From Liolophura sinensis (lineage: Eukaryota; Mollusca; Polyplacophora; Chitonida; Chitonidae), in the NCBI RefSeq assembly GCF_032854445.1, contig NC_088301.1, positions 3,408,001-3,472,000 on the forward strand: a stretch of 64,000 nucleotides of DNA, read 5' to 3'. A model generated the notes under the pieces. The model had not been told where the DNA came from. It did no database searches and was given only the letters and a program-made list of their open reading frames with translations. The translations under genes were made by a program, and so were the position numbers. Positions 1 to 11,625 of the stretch are shown here, piece after piece; the stretch's first letter is position 1; the number at the start of each line of letters is the position of its first letter.

Positions 1-881
1 ATGGCACGCGCTAGATACCCATAGCTTCTGCCGAGAAGTCCAGGTGTCTCTATATTTATCCTTTGCTGTGTCAGTCTTAACTAGATTTTAAAAACGATTT
101 AGATGATAGTAACTAAAACCACCTTACAACGACGATGATACCCTGGCGAGAAAACTTTGCCATTGTTTGTGTGCAGTTATTTGAATTCCAAACGTCGCTG
201 GTAGCCAGAGTTTCTAGCCTCCTGGGGTGGGTCTCATTTTGATACTTCATCTGACCGAACAAATGATTTTATTCTCTCAGAGTACACGTATCTCTTTGAT
301 CGTAAATGCAATTTACCCTGGTTGTGACTTCTATGCAAAGCGCTAGGTAAATGTGAAAGCATTGCGTTGTGGATAGCATAGCATTGTAGATGTTGTGCGA
401 TCGTGAGCTTTGCATTCTCTGAAGAGAAAGGGTTAATGAGAACAGCTACGACGTCCAAGCGTGAAGCCGTTTAAAGTACGGTCAACACGGACAGCAAAAA
501 AGTTTAAAATAAACTTCCCTCCCCGTTCATTGAATGCATGTACTAATTGTATTCTGCGAACATGGTGTTAATATCTGTATGTCACACTTGAGGAGATTCG
601 AAAGTAGCTTGAGAAACCTCGCTGATTTATCGCGGCTAAACTAAAACGCTGACCGCCGATATAGAAGTTAAGCATTCTTACCTATAGCTTTAATCAACAG
701 TGAAATAAATAAATAGTATATAAATCAATATTATGATGAGAAAATCGATTTACTTTTTGTTTGTCTTTCTGGTGGTAATACTGAATATTTTTTTCCTCTA
801 GGCTAAAATAATATGCGCATTTGTTTTGCACACGAATTTCACGTGCAGCATGATGATTTGGCTTCTGGATCTTCTTTTCAG
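1..881. other. Intron or upstream sequence of MATE gene 1
   Basis: AT-rich, no family motif and no exon in either strand that I can support. The exon expected before 882, carrying the RVGHNLGAG motif, is not here. Confidence 0.6.
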
Positions 882-3800
882 GGATGATCTACCTATTGGC
901 GGGCACTCTCGTTCTGTGTCTCCAAAACTTTCTTCCCTTAATGTTTTCTCACGAAAGGTAAGATTTCACTGAAATCTACACAGACGTGTAAATACCGTTT
1001 CGTGTTAGTTTTTAAGTATGGCGTCCAACAACAATCATCTTTATAAATACGGCTCAGTGTAAACCAAGCCATTTCAGATAAACAGTCTATAATCTGGCAC
1101 AGTGAGAATCACGTTTGGAGCAAAACAATCAACTGCAATCGTAAACTTGCTATTCCGGAAATTAGCCATCCCATACATTTGAATGCATATAGCTCAATGT
1201 GGTAGGGCTTATACATCCGGAAATCTGGCCTGTGTCTGAACTGATGAGGTGACCGGTTCCCTAGAGGTCCCTCACCCCATCACTGTGTATAGAGAAATAA
1301 TCTTGAATTTCAACTAATGGATACGTTTTGTTTCAGCGACATTACAGAACTGACGTCAAAAACTATTCTTGTGCTGGCTGCAGTGATGTTTATAGACTCA
1401 GTCACAGTAAGTTACTGTATACATGTATAAAACGACAAGATATGGATGATGATAAGGTGACATATTGGGGAACGTCATTGTGGAAGTGGAGTGCGTGTTT
1501 CGTTATCTGCGTCGGTTAATGTGATCCTTGTAGTATTTTGTATAGTGTATACGTCGGACTATAGGCCGCCTTCGGTGAGCTTCTGATCTAAGCAAGTCAT
1601 CGATAACAATCTTCGAATTACTTCCCTTGTTTGTGGGCGCCCATTGCGACCTTCGCTCCCTCGTCCCATTTATTGTGTGTTTAGACAGGAAGGAAACGCT
1701 CCACATAACTTTCACCTCTCTTTCTTTTGAAATGACTCGATAACGCGACAAAGCGATACGGTAAAACGGTAAAACATCGCTTTGTCACGGCCTAAAAAGG
1801 TATACAACCATGTCATTCTTATGTAAAATGGCATTTCTTGTTTTTCCTTTTACAGCTTGATGGTGCGACAACGCGGCAATACAAATCATAAAATGGTGCC
1901 ATCAGGGTATTGTACATGCGTGTTGTCACAGAAAAGTTTTTCCCTGCACAAGCTCACCTAGTTGAACGGAAAGGCACATTCTAACTTAAAATGCTGCATG
2001 AACTATCGCGTTATGTTTGTGTTGGCGCCAACCCACCAAGACCATATTTAAAAATAAAATGTCGCGTTCGTTCAGTTTGGAAAACACGATAACGCGTTCA
2101 ATTCAACATTTTAATTTAAAATGTAATTCACGAAGTTTCTATATACCAAGCAACATTTGTGCATACTGGTAGAACTCCCGGTGATGATCAAATGTGTTAC
2201 AGCAAGGTGACATTTAACATTTATTTTGTAGCGGCCAAGCACATAAACCAAATGTCTGAACCTGCGGTTCCTCTCGTACTGAGCAGGATTACCACGGCAA
2301 CAACATCTCAACAGTAGGGTAAAAAGACTGTCTAAACCAAGCTCACGTTCCTTATCGTGCAGCACGACGGCGCAACGGAGCGGTGACGATAACGAACTTC
2401 CAAACTTCTTGCTACTTGTATCTTGTGTGTGGTCCTTTGATTCAACAAACTTCACATTGAGTGGATGAAAATGTTCAAGATATTTCCGTTACAAACACAG
2501 GCAGTGAACTCTGATCCATTTGCTGCTGTAATTTTGACAACGTATCTGTGAAAGAAATAAATCAGGTTAAATGTGTATCTCCTTTAGGTAGTAAACGGTG
2601 GAACATTTCGAGGCTGTGGTCGGCAGTACTTAGGAGCCGTCTGTAACTTTGTGGGTTACATCCTAATCACCATACCCTTAGCGGCAGTGCTCATGTTCCC
2701 CGCAAAAATGGGAGCTGTGGGTAAGTCTTCTGCATAAGAAGAGGTTTGTTCATTTTTAATTGTCGTGCCACAGTACAAAATCCTGTAGCAGAACCAGTTA
2801 GGCAAAGTCAACAACGACCCCATCTTCCGCTTTGGTGTGTCATATGCGCTATCTCGTCACGTGGAAAGTTAAGTGATATGGAATTATGGAAGCTCACATA
2901 AATACAGCCGAACTGACCGTATAGTAAATGCACATATGAACTGCGCTCATATTTTATGTATTAGTTTATATTAGTGTACCTATATAATATGTTTCCAGTC
3001 CGGCCGTACGTGGGAAAGTCTGCCAGCAACCTGCGGATGGTGGTGGGTTTTCTCGGGCTTTATCCGGTTTCCTCCCGCCATAATGCAGGTCGCCCTAGTA
3101 TAAGTAAAATGTTCTTGAGTACTGCGTAAAACACGAATCAAATAAATAAATAAATATATAATACGTTAGTACGTGATACTATTCGACGATCCAGTTTAAA
3201 ACGTAACTTTTCTTAACAGATGATTAACGTGGTAACTAAGCAGACTGTAATTTTGAGGAACCTATTTCTGTATGTAGGAGACAATGTTTAGAGTAAAATG
3301 AAATATGGTATAGTGGACAGAGCAGTATCAACATGTTAAATGAACAAGTATATCATACTAAGTATATCAGTACATACAGTGGGGCCACAACATAGATGTA
3401 AATGGATGAATAATAGGCAAAACAAATGAGTGATGAACTACACAGTGGGTGGGCGACAGTACAGTGATAAACCACACAATAACACCTAAGTGGGTGGGTC
3501 ACAGTGCAGTGATAAAAAGTGGGTGGGTGACAGTACAGTGATAAACCACACATCGGGTGGGAGACAGTACAGTGATATACCACTGGATACAGCTGGATAT
3601 CTACTAGGCTGTAAAAACATGGGATTAAAAGTACAACTGGTAAAGGATAAATGGCCTGGGGATCAATTAAGCACAACAATAAGCAAATAATACATGGTGG
3701 ATGGTTACTGTATAGGAGCTACGTGTGGTGGCATGACTGGGAGATGGGGGTGGGGGAGGGAGATGGGTTTTTATGGCTCAACTAAACAAAGATAACTGTC

Positions 3801-5672
3801 TCGAGTCCACGACTGAGGTCGGGTTTGTGTTTTGGAGATGCAATAAGCTTCTTTAAGTAGTGGCAGTCAGTAACCGCACTGTTCTGAAAAGTAATACTAT
3901 TAACACCTAAGTTATTACTGGACTGATGCCCATTAATGATATGTAAGGAACACAATATATTCATTCATTATATATATTCATTATATAAATAAACTCAGCA
4001 CAGTTCTGGATTTGGCCGAATATTTCACTTTCCTGCGTTTCTCCATGTTCGTTCGTCCGCTTGATGAGACACCTCTCAGTCTTACCAATATTCTGGGAAT
4101 TACAGCAGGGAGAACAAATTTTATGAATAGCATTAGGGATTCTGTCCTGATTTACTGATTCAGTATTCGTTCTCACGTTTTCATCTGCTTTTGTCTCTAT
4201 TCAGGCTTTTGGATGGGTTTGGCGATAGGAATAACACCAGTTGCAGTCTTCTACATCATCATAATGCTGTATACAGACTGGGGGACGCAGGTGGAAAAGG
4301 TAAGTGAGGAACATTAGTAACCAGCTTAACCCCTTCATCCTTACAACTAGACCGGGCATTATTTATCATTCCTTTGCTCATGTGAAGCAATGTTTTTAAT
4401 TACAGCCTCTCTCGAACTGTTTCTTTCACATACAATGGTAGCCCGCTCTTGTAAAACTTACAGGGAGCACGAAGGGCTGAATGTTGTAAAGATGTAATTT
4501 GTGTCAGTTTATAACATTAGGTGATGTAATAAATTTACCTTTTGTCCCTTAAAGTGATGTTATAAATTTCCCTCTTTCCCCTTTACCATGTCTTACTCAT
4601 TGCAGGCTCAAAAACGAATATCTGTTCCCGGCAATAGTTGCGAGGCTCTGGATACCAAAACAGGTATGTCGTGAGAGTATGTGTCGAGAGACAGGTTATA
4701 TTTCAATTGCTTATACTTTACTTTCCAAACACTTTGATGTTACAGTTGTAAGGTTTGATGTGTATAACCGACAACTGGTATTAGATTTTTGAGTTATTCT
4801 GACGCTTCAGACCGCTATAAGAGATGCTTCTTATTCCTAGTTTCTATCCCATAGGGCATCCTAATTTGTGTTTCAAAAGCCCATATTGTGCCGAGCTGAC
4901 CGCAGTCGTTAAAGAGAAATATTCTTGAGTACGGCGTAAAACACCAGTTGTTCATATCCTCGCACAATTGTACCGTGTTTTCTCTTCATGGAAATCAAAT
5001 GAAGTTTCCTCGAACTTAGTTAAGTGGAATGTGTGGTGCGCCCCTGTTTCATAGATATAAGTCGGCATCTCATTTTGGATAGTTACAAAATCAAACAAAC
5101 ATTATGTTATCTTTCAACTACCTAACTAAAACCATTCCAAATAAATCATGGAACAACTGAGATAAGCAATTCCTTGCCCTTATAAACGAGTGATGCAGAT
5201 CCCCCTTTTTCCTTGCCCTAGGCTGGGTATAGATGAAAATTATACCACATGTTCATATAATATTGGTGTCAAGTTTTTGGGTATAGTAGGTTAATCATTA
5301 TATAGGATATTTGTTACCACATACTTTTGACTTCATGCATTTGTGTATTGGATGTTGTCACAGGGAGAAATAACTCATTGCATTACGTTTTTAGGTGAAA
5401 GTGACGTGACAGGGGCGAGGGCATCATGTGACCAGACTACGCCAGACCTGTGGATGCCGCCAATGTCCTCCTCCCACAAGCGCCGTCTGTTGATTTGTCG
5501 GTTGATCACAGTACTACTATCCCTGACTGTACTCGGCGGTGGAGTGTTCGTCCGAATCTTTGTCCCTTTGCCACCCAACGCATTTACTAACGAAACTGTG
5601 CCCCTTGTAAATGTAAATGGCGTCACTTCAAACGATTCATCGACCGACAGCTTGCTTCCTAGCGGATTTTGA
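882..5672 (+). CDS. MATE transporter gene 1, 3' part (six exons)
   Basis: Encodes the C-terminal part of a MATE (SLC47A-type) membrane exporter, a family that exchanges H+ for organic cations at the plasma membrane. Exons: 882-957, 1337-1406, 2588-2720, 4205-4299, 4606-4663, 5395-5672. All have AG acceptors and GT donors and join in one frame; the first starts two bases into a codon. Visible in order: a helix beginning MIYLLAGTLVL, a helix ending AAVMFIDSV, the family motif GTFRGCGRQYLGA followed by NFVGYILITIPLAA, a helix beginning FWMGLAIG, a polar loop, and a last single helix (about LLICRLITVLLSLTVLGG). After that come a short tail with N-E-T and N-D-S sequons and the stop. Exon lengths match those of gene 2 exactly except the last (278 against 263). 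In gene 2 the preceding exon lies 915 bp further upstream; here that would be just off the window, and I did not find it in 1-881. No disabling change seen. An AATAAA at 6154-6159 could be the poly(A) signal. Confidence 0.93.
2996..3156 (+). mobile_element. SINE fragment, tRNA head missing
   Basis: Body and 3' end of the common SINE of this window: cggccgtacgtgggaaag, then tcctcccgccataatgc, then the gagtactgcgtaaaacac end and an (aaat)n tail. It sits about 276 bp after the donor of the 2588-2720 exon of gene 1, the same place as the SINE in gene 2. Confidence 0.88.
3430..3590. repeat. Minisatellite, four irregular copies
   Basis: Units begin gtgggtgggtgacagtacag and continue tgataaaccacac, at irregular spacing of about 30-45 bp. 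Present in the gene 1 intron but not in the matching gene 2 intron, so it arose after the duplication or was lost there. Confidence 0.8.
4896..4949 (+). mobile_element. Short SINE 3' end
   Basis: Only the last part of the SINE is recognisable: aatattcttgagtacggcg followed by taaaacacc. It lies in the gene 1 intron between 4663 and 5395. Confidence 0.65.
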
Positions 5673-5744
5673 GTATTGGGAACATTACCTCGTCAAATAT
5701 AATTATATCATCAAAGAACGTCCAATGGAGGCGTTTCAGGTTCG

Positions 5745-6100
5745 AACTCTTTTGTCGTTTAAGGTAAAAACCGTCCTGCTGTATCACGTGACTTGTGGAA
5801 AATGTTAGCCAACTTTTGCTGACATGATTTTCCGATCACTTATCTCACTCTGTTCCAGAGGCGCAAGTGACATTTTTTTCCGTTAAAAATTTCTGGAGTT
5901 CACAGAATTTCAGCTCTTCGGTTTCCTCCATCGTTCGTCTACACTAAACAACTTTTTGTGACACTTCAGACGCCCATGTTGTAGTAAATGCAATCAGTAG
6001 TATTTGCGTAACATTTTCTGATACAGTAGGACGTTTTTTACATGTAGTGATAAAAGAGTTCCATCTGGAAACTCCCATATTGGTTGGAATACACACTTAC
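5745..6100 (+). repeat. Dispersed repeat, copy 1 (partner near 47490-47805)
   Basis: Shares with the partner a run of blocks in the same order: actcttttgtcg, then gtaaaaaccgtcctgctg, cacgtgacttgt, tcacagaatttcagctctt, cctccatcgttc, and later agagttccatctggaaactccc. Similarity is diverged. It interrupts the homology between the 3' flanks of MATE genes 1 and 2. Confidence 0.55.
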
Positions 6101-6789
6101 ATGCTTAATGCAAAATATTGCCGGAGTTAAATACAAGCGATGTGCTTTCCAAAAATAAACATGAAAAACATTATGAAACTACTACAGGGTTTGTTTGATG
6201 AATTGATCATAAACGATACATTTTTTACACAATGAATTTTTAAAGATAGGCCTAATCTGTAACTGTTTACATCCCATTTTCGTGTAAGTTCGACACATAT
6301 GTTTTATGGATAGTCCCCTCTGAAGGCTGCATGCACATTAATGGTTTTGAGTGACCGTGGGTGAGCGGTTTTGCCTTTTAGATCAGCAATGCTATCTTTG
6401 AATTCAAAAGATATCTCTGTGGACATGAGTAACATGTGTAAAACTTAAGGACATGTACTTTCACGGAATCAGTGAGGTATATGAATTTGCTGCTCGCCGG
6501 GCATTAGATCAGTGTAGTTCTCTGGAAACAAATCTGTTACCTAAATAACAATGCAATGGTTAATCGCGATGACTTGTTACTTAGCTAAAATCGCTGGTGA
6601 TGATATTGAAGAAGATAGCGAGCACTGATCTTTTTGCTCCAAGATTTGCTTCCCTTTCTTGGGGATCAGAGAAGCCCATTACAGTAGTCCATATCCACTC
6701 TTGCCGTTCTACGGGTCAGGTTTGACAGTGTGTAAGATTTGTAAGTTGAAATATTCCTAAATACGCTTCAAGACGCAGAAGCTAACAAA

Positions 6790-7115
6790 TCCGTTAACAA
6801 TTCATTGTAACATCAGCTGACGTCAGACGACAAACTCTTTGACGCCGTTTCGTGAGGCTTCCCAAGCAGTGTTTGTGAACCAAATATGAAATATACATAT
6901 GATTAAGGTGTAAGCTCTTGTTAACAGTTCGGAAACAACTCAGAGTGTCTTCACTTGAAATCAGACGACCAGATGTTTGATAGTTTGATGTTTACGGGCC
7001 AATCATGAAATTTATCTTTGTATTAAGTTGTACTCGTCAGTTAACCGTTTATTTCACATTTCGGTTAACAAATCAGAGTGACGTCACCTGACGCCCTTTT
7101 GTGTGGCTTGCAAAG
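6790..7115. repeat. Two-copy direct repeat of about 45 bp, 250 bp apart
   Basis: Near 6815 and near 7075 both copies carry a TGACGTCA-like block, then GACGCC, then gtgaggcttcccaagcagtgtttgtg or a close variant of it. The sequence between also has related patches (ccaatcatgaaat and caaatatgaaat). Nature unknown. Confidence 0.5.
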
Positions 7116-7778
7116 TGGTGTTTGTGTAAAAACATTTATCTAAATACGAGCTATTTGTGTAATTTCCCTAATGTAAAAGTGTAATTTTATTGGAATAAAA
7201 CGAATGGCCCATTTTAAATGGTGAACTGTCAGCTAAGTTCACACATGTACGAAAGACGCCTGTAGCAAGTTAATTAATGATGTAGGCACCCCGAACTAGT
7301 TTACATTAAGAACTCTACTGTTTTTGGTAGATGGCCTGGGGGCAATGGATTGGTAGTACACGTATCGATATACATGATGTAATATCTACATCAGCTGTGT
7401 TAATTTTTTTTTTAGAAAAACATGTTAATGTCCTGGTGACCTCACTCTTTTAGGACGCAACATCTCGCCATATATGATTACGGTGAACATTTTCTATAAT
7501 TACACTGTCTATACTGATTGTTTCATATTTACATATTTAACTGTTGTTTAACGCATTACGCGTTAGGTGTATAATTTTATCTGCTTTCTTTTGTTACCTC
7601 GTATGGTATTCGGTCATAGTATCTCTGTGTTAGATCGTGTGCAAAATGATTTATATTTTTTTCTAGTTTCCCATATTTTTCAAGTCCTTTACAGTCCATG
7701 GCTTCAGCAGATCGGTCTTTGCATGACAAAGCGGTACAGCTTTCCACTATTGATTAGGCTAATGCATATACATGGACA

Positions 7779-7905
7779 AATCCTCACCCTACGTGGTTGT
7801 CAAAGCCGGATGTTTACCCTCAGGCACTCCGGTTTCCTCCGCCAATAACCTGCACGCCGTCATATAAGCAAAATCTTTTTAGTGTGGTGTGAAACACCCA
7901 ACCAA
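7779..7905 (+). mobile_element. Decayed SINE 3' part
   Basis: Recognisable blocks in SINE order: cctacgtgg, cggtttcctccgccaata, tgcacgccgtcatataagc, gtgtgaaacacc. Well diverged. Confidence 0.55.
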
Positions 7906-10559
7906 TCCCCCTACTAGTGCGAAATATTTTGACTTATGCAGTAGATAAAATGACAGATCCAAGAGGGAGTTTTTTTATAAATGGGCTTTCCTGTAATCAT
8001 TTAACTGACAAAAGGAGAGTCGGCAGGGTGTTAAAATGTTTGGAAATACTGAACCGTAATAAAACTCACAGTTGTTTGGGTACTTATCTGAAAACTCTGT
8101 TCAGGAATAAAACGGGCTGGCAAGGGCCGACGTGTGTCGTTGCTGTTGTGCTTCACAAACAAATGTCACGCACAAAACAAGTCAGCATCCTCAAAAAAGT
8201 CTGTCAGATGAAGATTCGGGAGGGAAAAAATGGCACAGATAATTGAATTACTAATTCAGTGAACATAAATGAGGTGAGACTGGCGTAGCCAATCTCGATG
8301 TGGATATGTCTGCAGTCTGGCAGCTGACTGAAAACCAGGTCAGATTTGTGTTCACCAACGGAAAGCAGTGTCCTCAGACCTTGAGTAAAACACCCTCCTA
8401 GATATAAACAGTTATTATCACCACCCTGTTAGTTGTTTTAATTTAAATGTAAATGTAAATATAGGAGAGGGGGGTTAATCTTCAGTAAAATTATTCTCAC
8501 CGCCAGCGTGATAAACATTGACAATCAAAACACGTTTTTGGTTGGTTGATTTGGTCTTATGGCAATCGAAAATATTGGTACCACTATCGAGACTTCACTA
8601 ACTTGACGTCTACGCTGTTGTTGTCATGTTTATTTTTAGATACCCAGCAGTTTTGTGGGTTCATTCGGAGAGTGTTTAGCCGCCCGTCTTCCGATTTCCC
8701 CCAAGTATGCTTGTAATAATTGCCCGTCCAACAGATGGAGGAAAACGGATTCTAAATCGATGAAAACTCGGATTACGGATAAAACTGTTCAAGGGACGGT
8801 TAGGGGATTTAAAAAATGGTAAAAATACCCTGACGCAATGAATTTTATCTCCAAATAAATTAGATTGGAGGGAAAGGGCAAGCGATTATAAACAACAACT
8901 GAGCGAAGAATGGAAAGCAAATGTCAAGAAGACTTGGCTATCTTATACTTTTAGACAGTATTCTGTATATACTATGTCCCTTGTAGGTGAAAAAAAGGAC
9001 TGTAATTCACAAATATGAAGAGGTCGGACGTATATAACAGTAAATTGTTGTCTGTCACGTCGGCTCAGATTCGAGTCACCCTATATACGTTCACACGTAT
9101 TTAGACCTGTTGTACGAATCGTGTCCAGCCATAAGAAATCCCACATATTCAATGACCTATCTGGATGGACCGGCGGGTTGGAATCACCACGTGACTGGCG
9201 GGCGTGTAATAGACAGATCACAGGATGACCATTTCGTGTAAGAATAGTCTGTCATAGTTTGTGGGGTGGAAGATTGGTTTCTTGTAGGAAACTATAAACT
9301 CAAACGCAATCAAACGATTGGCACCACTTCCCTTGTTGTAATGTGACCGGCGATTCGACCTGTAATGATGAAAGTTAATGAATTAAAACTAGGTGCTTCA
9401 GATCTGACACACATAATAACCTATTACATTTACCTTCACTTACACTTTTGTCCGTATCTGGTAACTAGAACCTCGAGGTTTGAAAGGGGTCTTGTTTTTG
9501 CGAGTGCAAATGCAGGACTGTAAGATACCTGTACTAGTCGCACGAAAGTGGGTCAGCTGATCTAACGATGTCCTGATGTAACCCATTTTACTGAGCAAGG
9601 CTGGTTAGCGGTATGAAATGGCGGTTTCTAATGATCTGTGACTATCGGCTGCAAAACATTTTAAACGATGCCATTGTCAGATTTTTAGAACCTACGTTCA
9701 TGGTGTGAAGACAAACGTGCTGTAAGTGTGACAAGTGTCGATGCATGAAATGAATTTTCTTCTGACTCCGGCGAGCAAACCTGTAATATTGTACCCAATT
9801 TCGGTAAATTGGAGCAGTCCGGGGGTGTTGTGTTCGGCAGTGTTCATCTCCCGATTAAAGAAATTCTCACATTTCGTGAAAAAAATTGTGTCGAGCCAAA
9901 TTTAGAGGATTTACAAGAAATTCATTTGCCACGACTTTGTACACACATGGTGAAAAAGTCATTTTATATTTAACAAGACAAAACAAGACTTCACCACGAA
10001 TTACCCTTCCGTTCTTGGCGTGCCCGGTGACGAAGTCATTCTGCGAAATGTAATCGATTTAAAGGAAACAAATAATGAAGAGAAACGAGAATCCAAGGAG
10101 TATCTCCAACACAAATGTAAACAGCTATATGCCAACCCAGATTCAGAGTTCCATATTTTTTTGTAAGCTTTATCCCCAAAAAGCATTTTTGTGTGTGTTT
10201 CTCACACTAATCAAGTATATGAGTAATTAACGAACACTACAGTGTGTATCAAGACAATTTAAGCCTATAATAGCATTCTTTATACATCTTTAATTTAATT
10301 ATTTAAGAAGTTAAAGTTCTAATTACGGGATTACATCAAGCACCTTGCATCATTTATAGATACATAAATACAGACGTGAACATATGTTTTAGTGGGGTAA
10401 ACCCGGAAGCTTTGGCCTCTCTGAAGTAAATGTGGAATACCAAATATTCAGCTTAAGTGATACATAGCCTGGACTTGCATATCTCCGACACGGTCAGTCG
10501 GAAGCCATTCGGTACCCCTTTATCGAATGAATAAGAAAACATTTTAAAGGACAATATAT

Positions 10560-11110
10560 TTCTCCAAATAAACCCCTGTATGTAAGTTTCCAAGAAATTG
10601 TCGGACTACTTTACCACTAATTAAGTAAACGAGGATAATTATGAAATTAATCGGCAGATGGTCATTAGGCTTTAGCATGCTCAACTTTAGATGATAGGGA
10701 AGATGTATGCTAAGTTTCCTAGAAACAGGTTCGGTACTTCTGGAAGAGTTGCACGGACAAAATCTAAATAGATGGGAAAGCACCATTATCATTAAATCCT
10801 AAATGGAACCAGTTATGAAAATAATTACCCGGTTGCCATTACTCTTTAGCATGCAGACGTTTAGATGATAAGAAAGATGAGCGTAGTAATTTAGGAGGTG
10901 ACGGACAGACATGGTGATTCCAGTACAACCTCCCCATCACTATACACTCTTTAAAAAGAACGGAATTTCTACCGCTGCAAAAAGAAAAGTTTAACCTTTC
11001 ATCCGATTATGTATATTTTTACATCATACCTTAGATTAGGGAGCTAAAATGGTTTAACCTTCATACCATGTATGAGAGCCCAGGAGCTAAAAAAGCTTAC
11101 ACCAACACGG
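10560..11110. repeat. Dispersed-repeat-like sequence
   Basis: An internal imperfect repeat: aggctttagcatgctcaac then tttagatgataggg at about 10668, and actctttagcatgcagac then gtttagatgataagaaag at about 10840. The right part (10980-11090, cataccttagattagggagc) recurs at 39600-39760. No coding sense seen. Confidence 0.45.
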
Positions 11111-11625
11111 ACATCGCCACTTTTCCCCCTCTCACAGTACCTATCCTTACTTCGTACAGGCGAGCTAAAAGAGCGTGGCGTTTTGTTCATGTGGCTGCCC
11201 AGATGCTGACGAACGACATCCCAACATTTCGCAAAAACTGGTAAACACAGACACCTGTCTTGTCAGACTCATCGCAGCTGCTTTAGAGTAATTTAATTAA
11301 CTCGGTACACACTTTATCTTTGCCTTGGGGTGTAATTAGAAATTTTCCACCTTAAAAATCTCTGGTCAGCCCCGAGAAAACGTAGCCCACACACCTTACT
11401 AACACGATTCTATGCATGTTTTCAACATGGAACGGTTCATTATTTACAATCAATCATCAAACAAACCATGAAGTATTTTTATAACGCTTTCAATGTTTAT
11501 TTCTGGACAACACACCGCTAGTATTCCATACACGCAATATGTTGCCTGTGTGCAAATGTTTAGTCCACACAAATGGAATTTCTTCTGTAACATATTTATA
11601 TTTGACTAGAAAATATCCTTAGTAC

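Larger units (their letters stand above)
5673..11625. other. Spacer between the tail-to-tail MATE genes 1 and 2
   Basis: No host gene seen. It contains the 3' flanks of both genes (alignable with each other), a dispersed repeat at 5745-6120, a direct repeat at 6790-7115, a decayed SINE at 7779-7905, and repeat-like sequence at 10560-11110. Short open frames here show no family motif. Confidence 0.6.

Noticed and set aside
1-881. Search for the gene 1 exon carrying the RVGHNLGAG motif
   Set aside because: Not found; intron length in gene 2 (915 bp) places it just outside the left edge.
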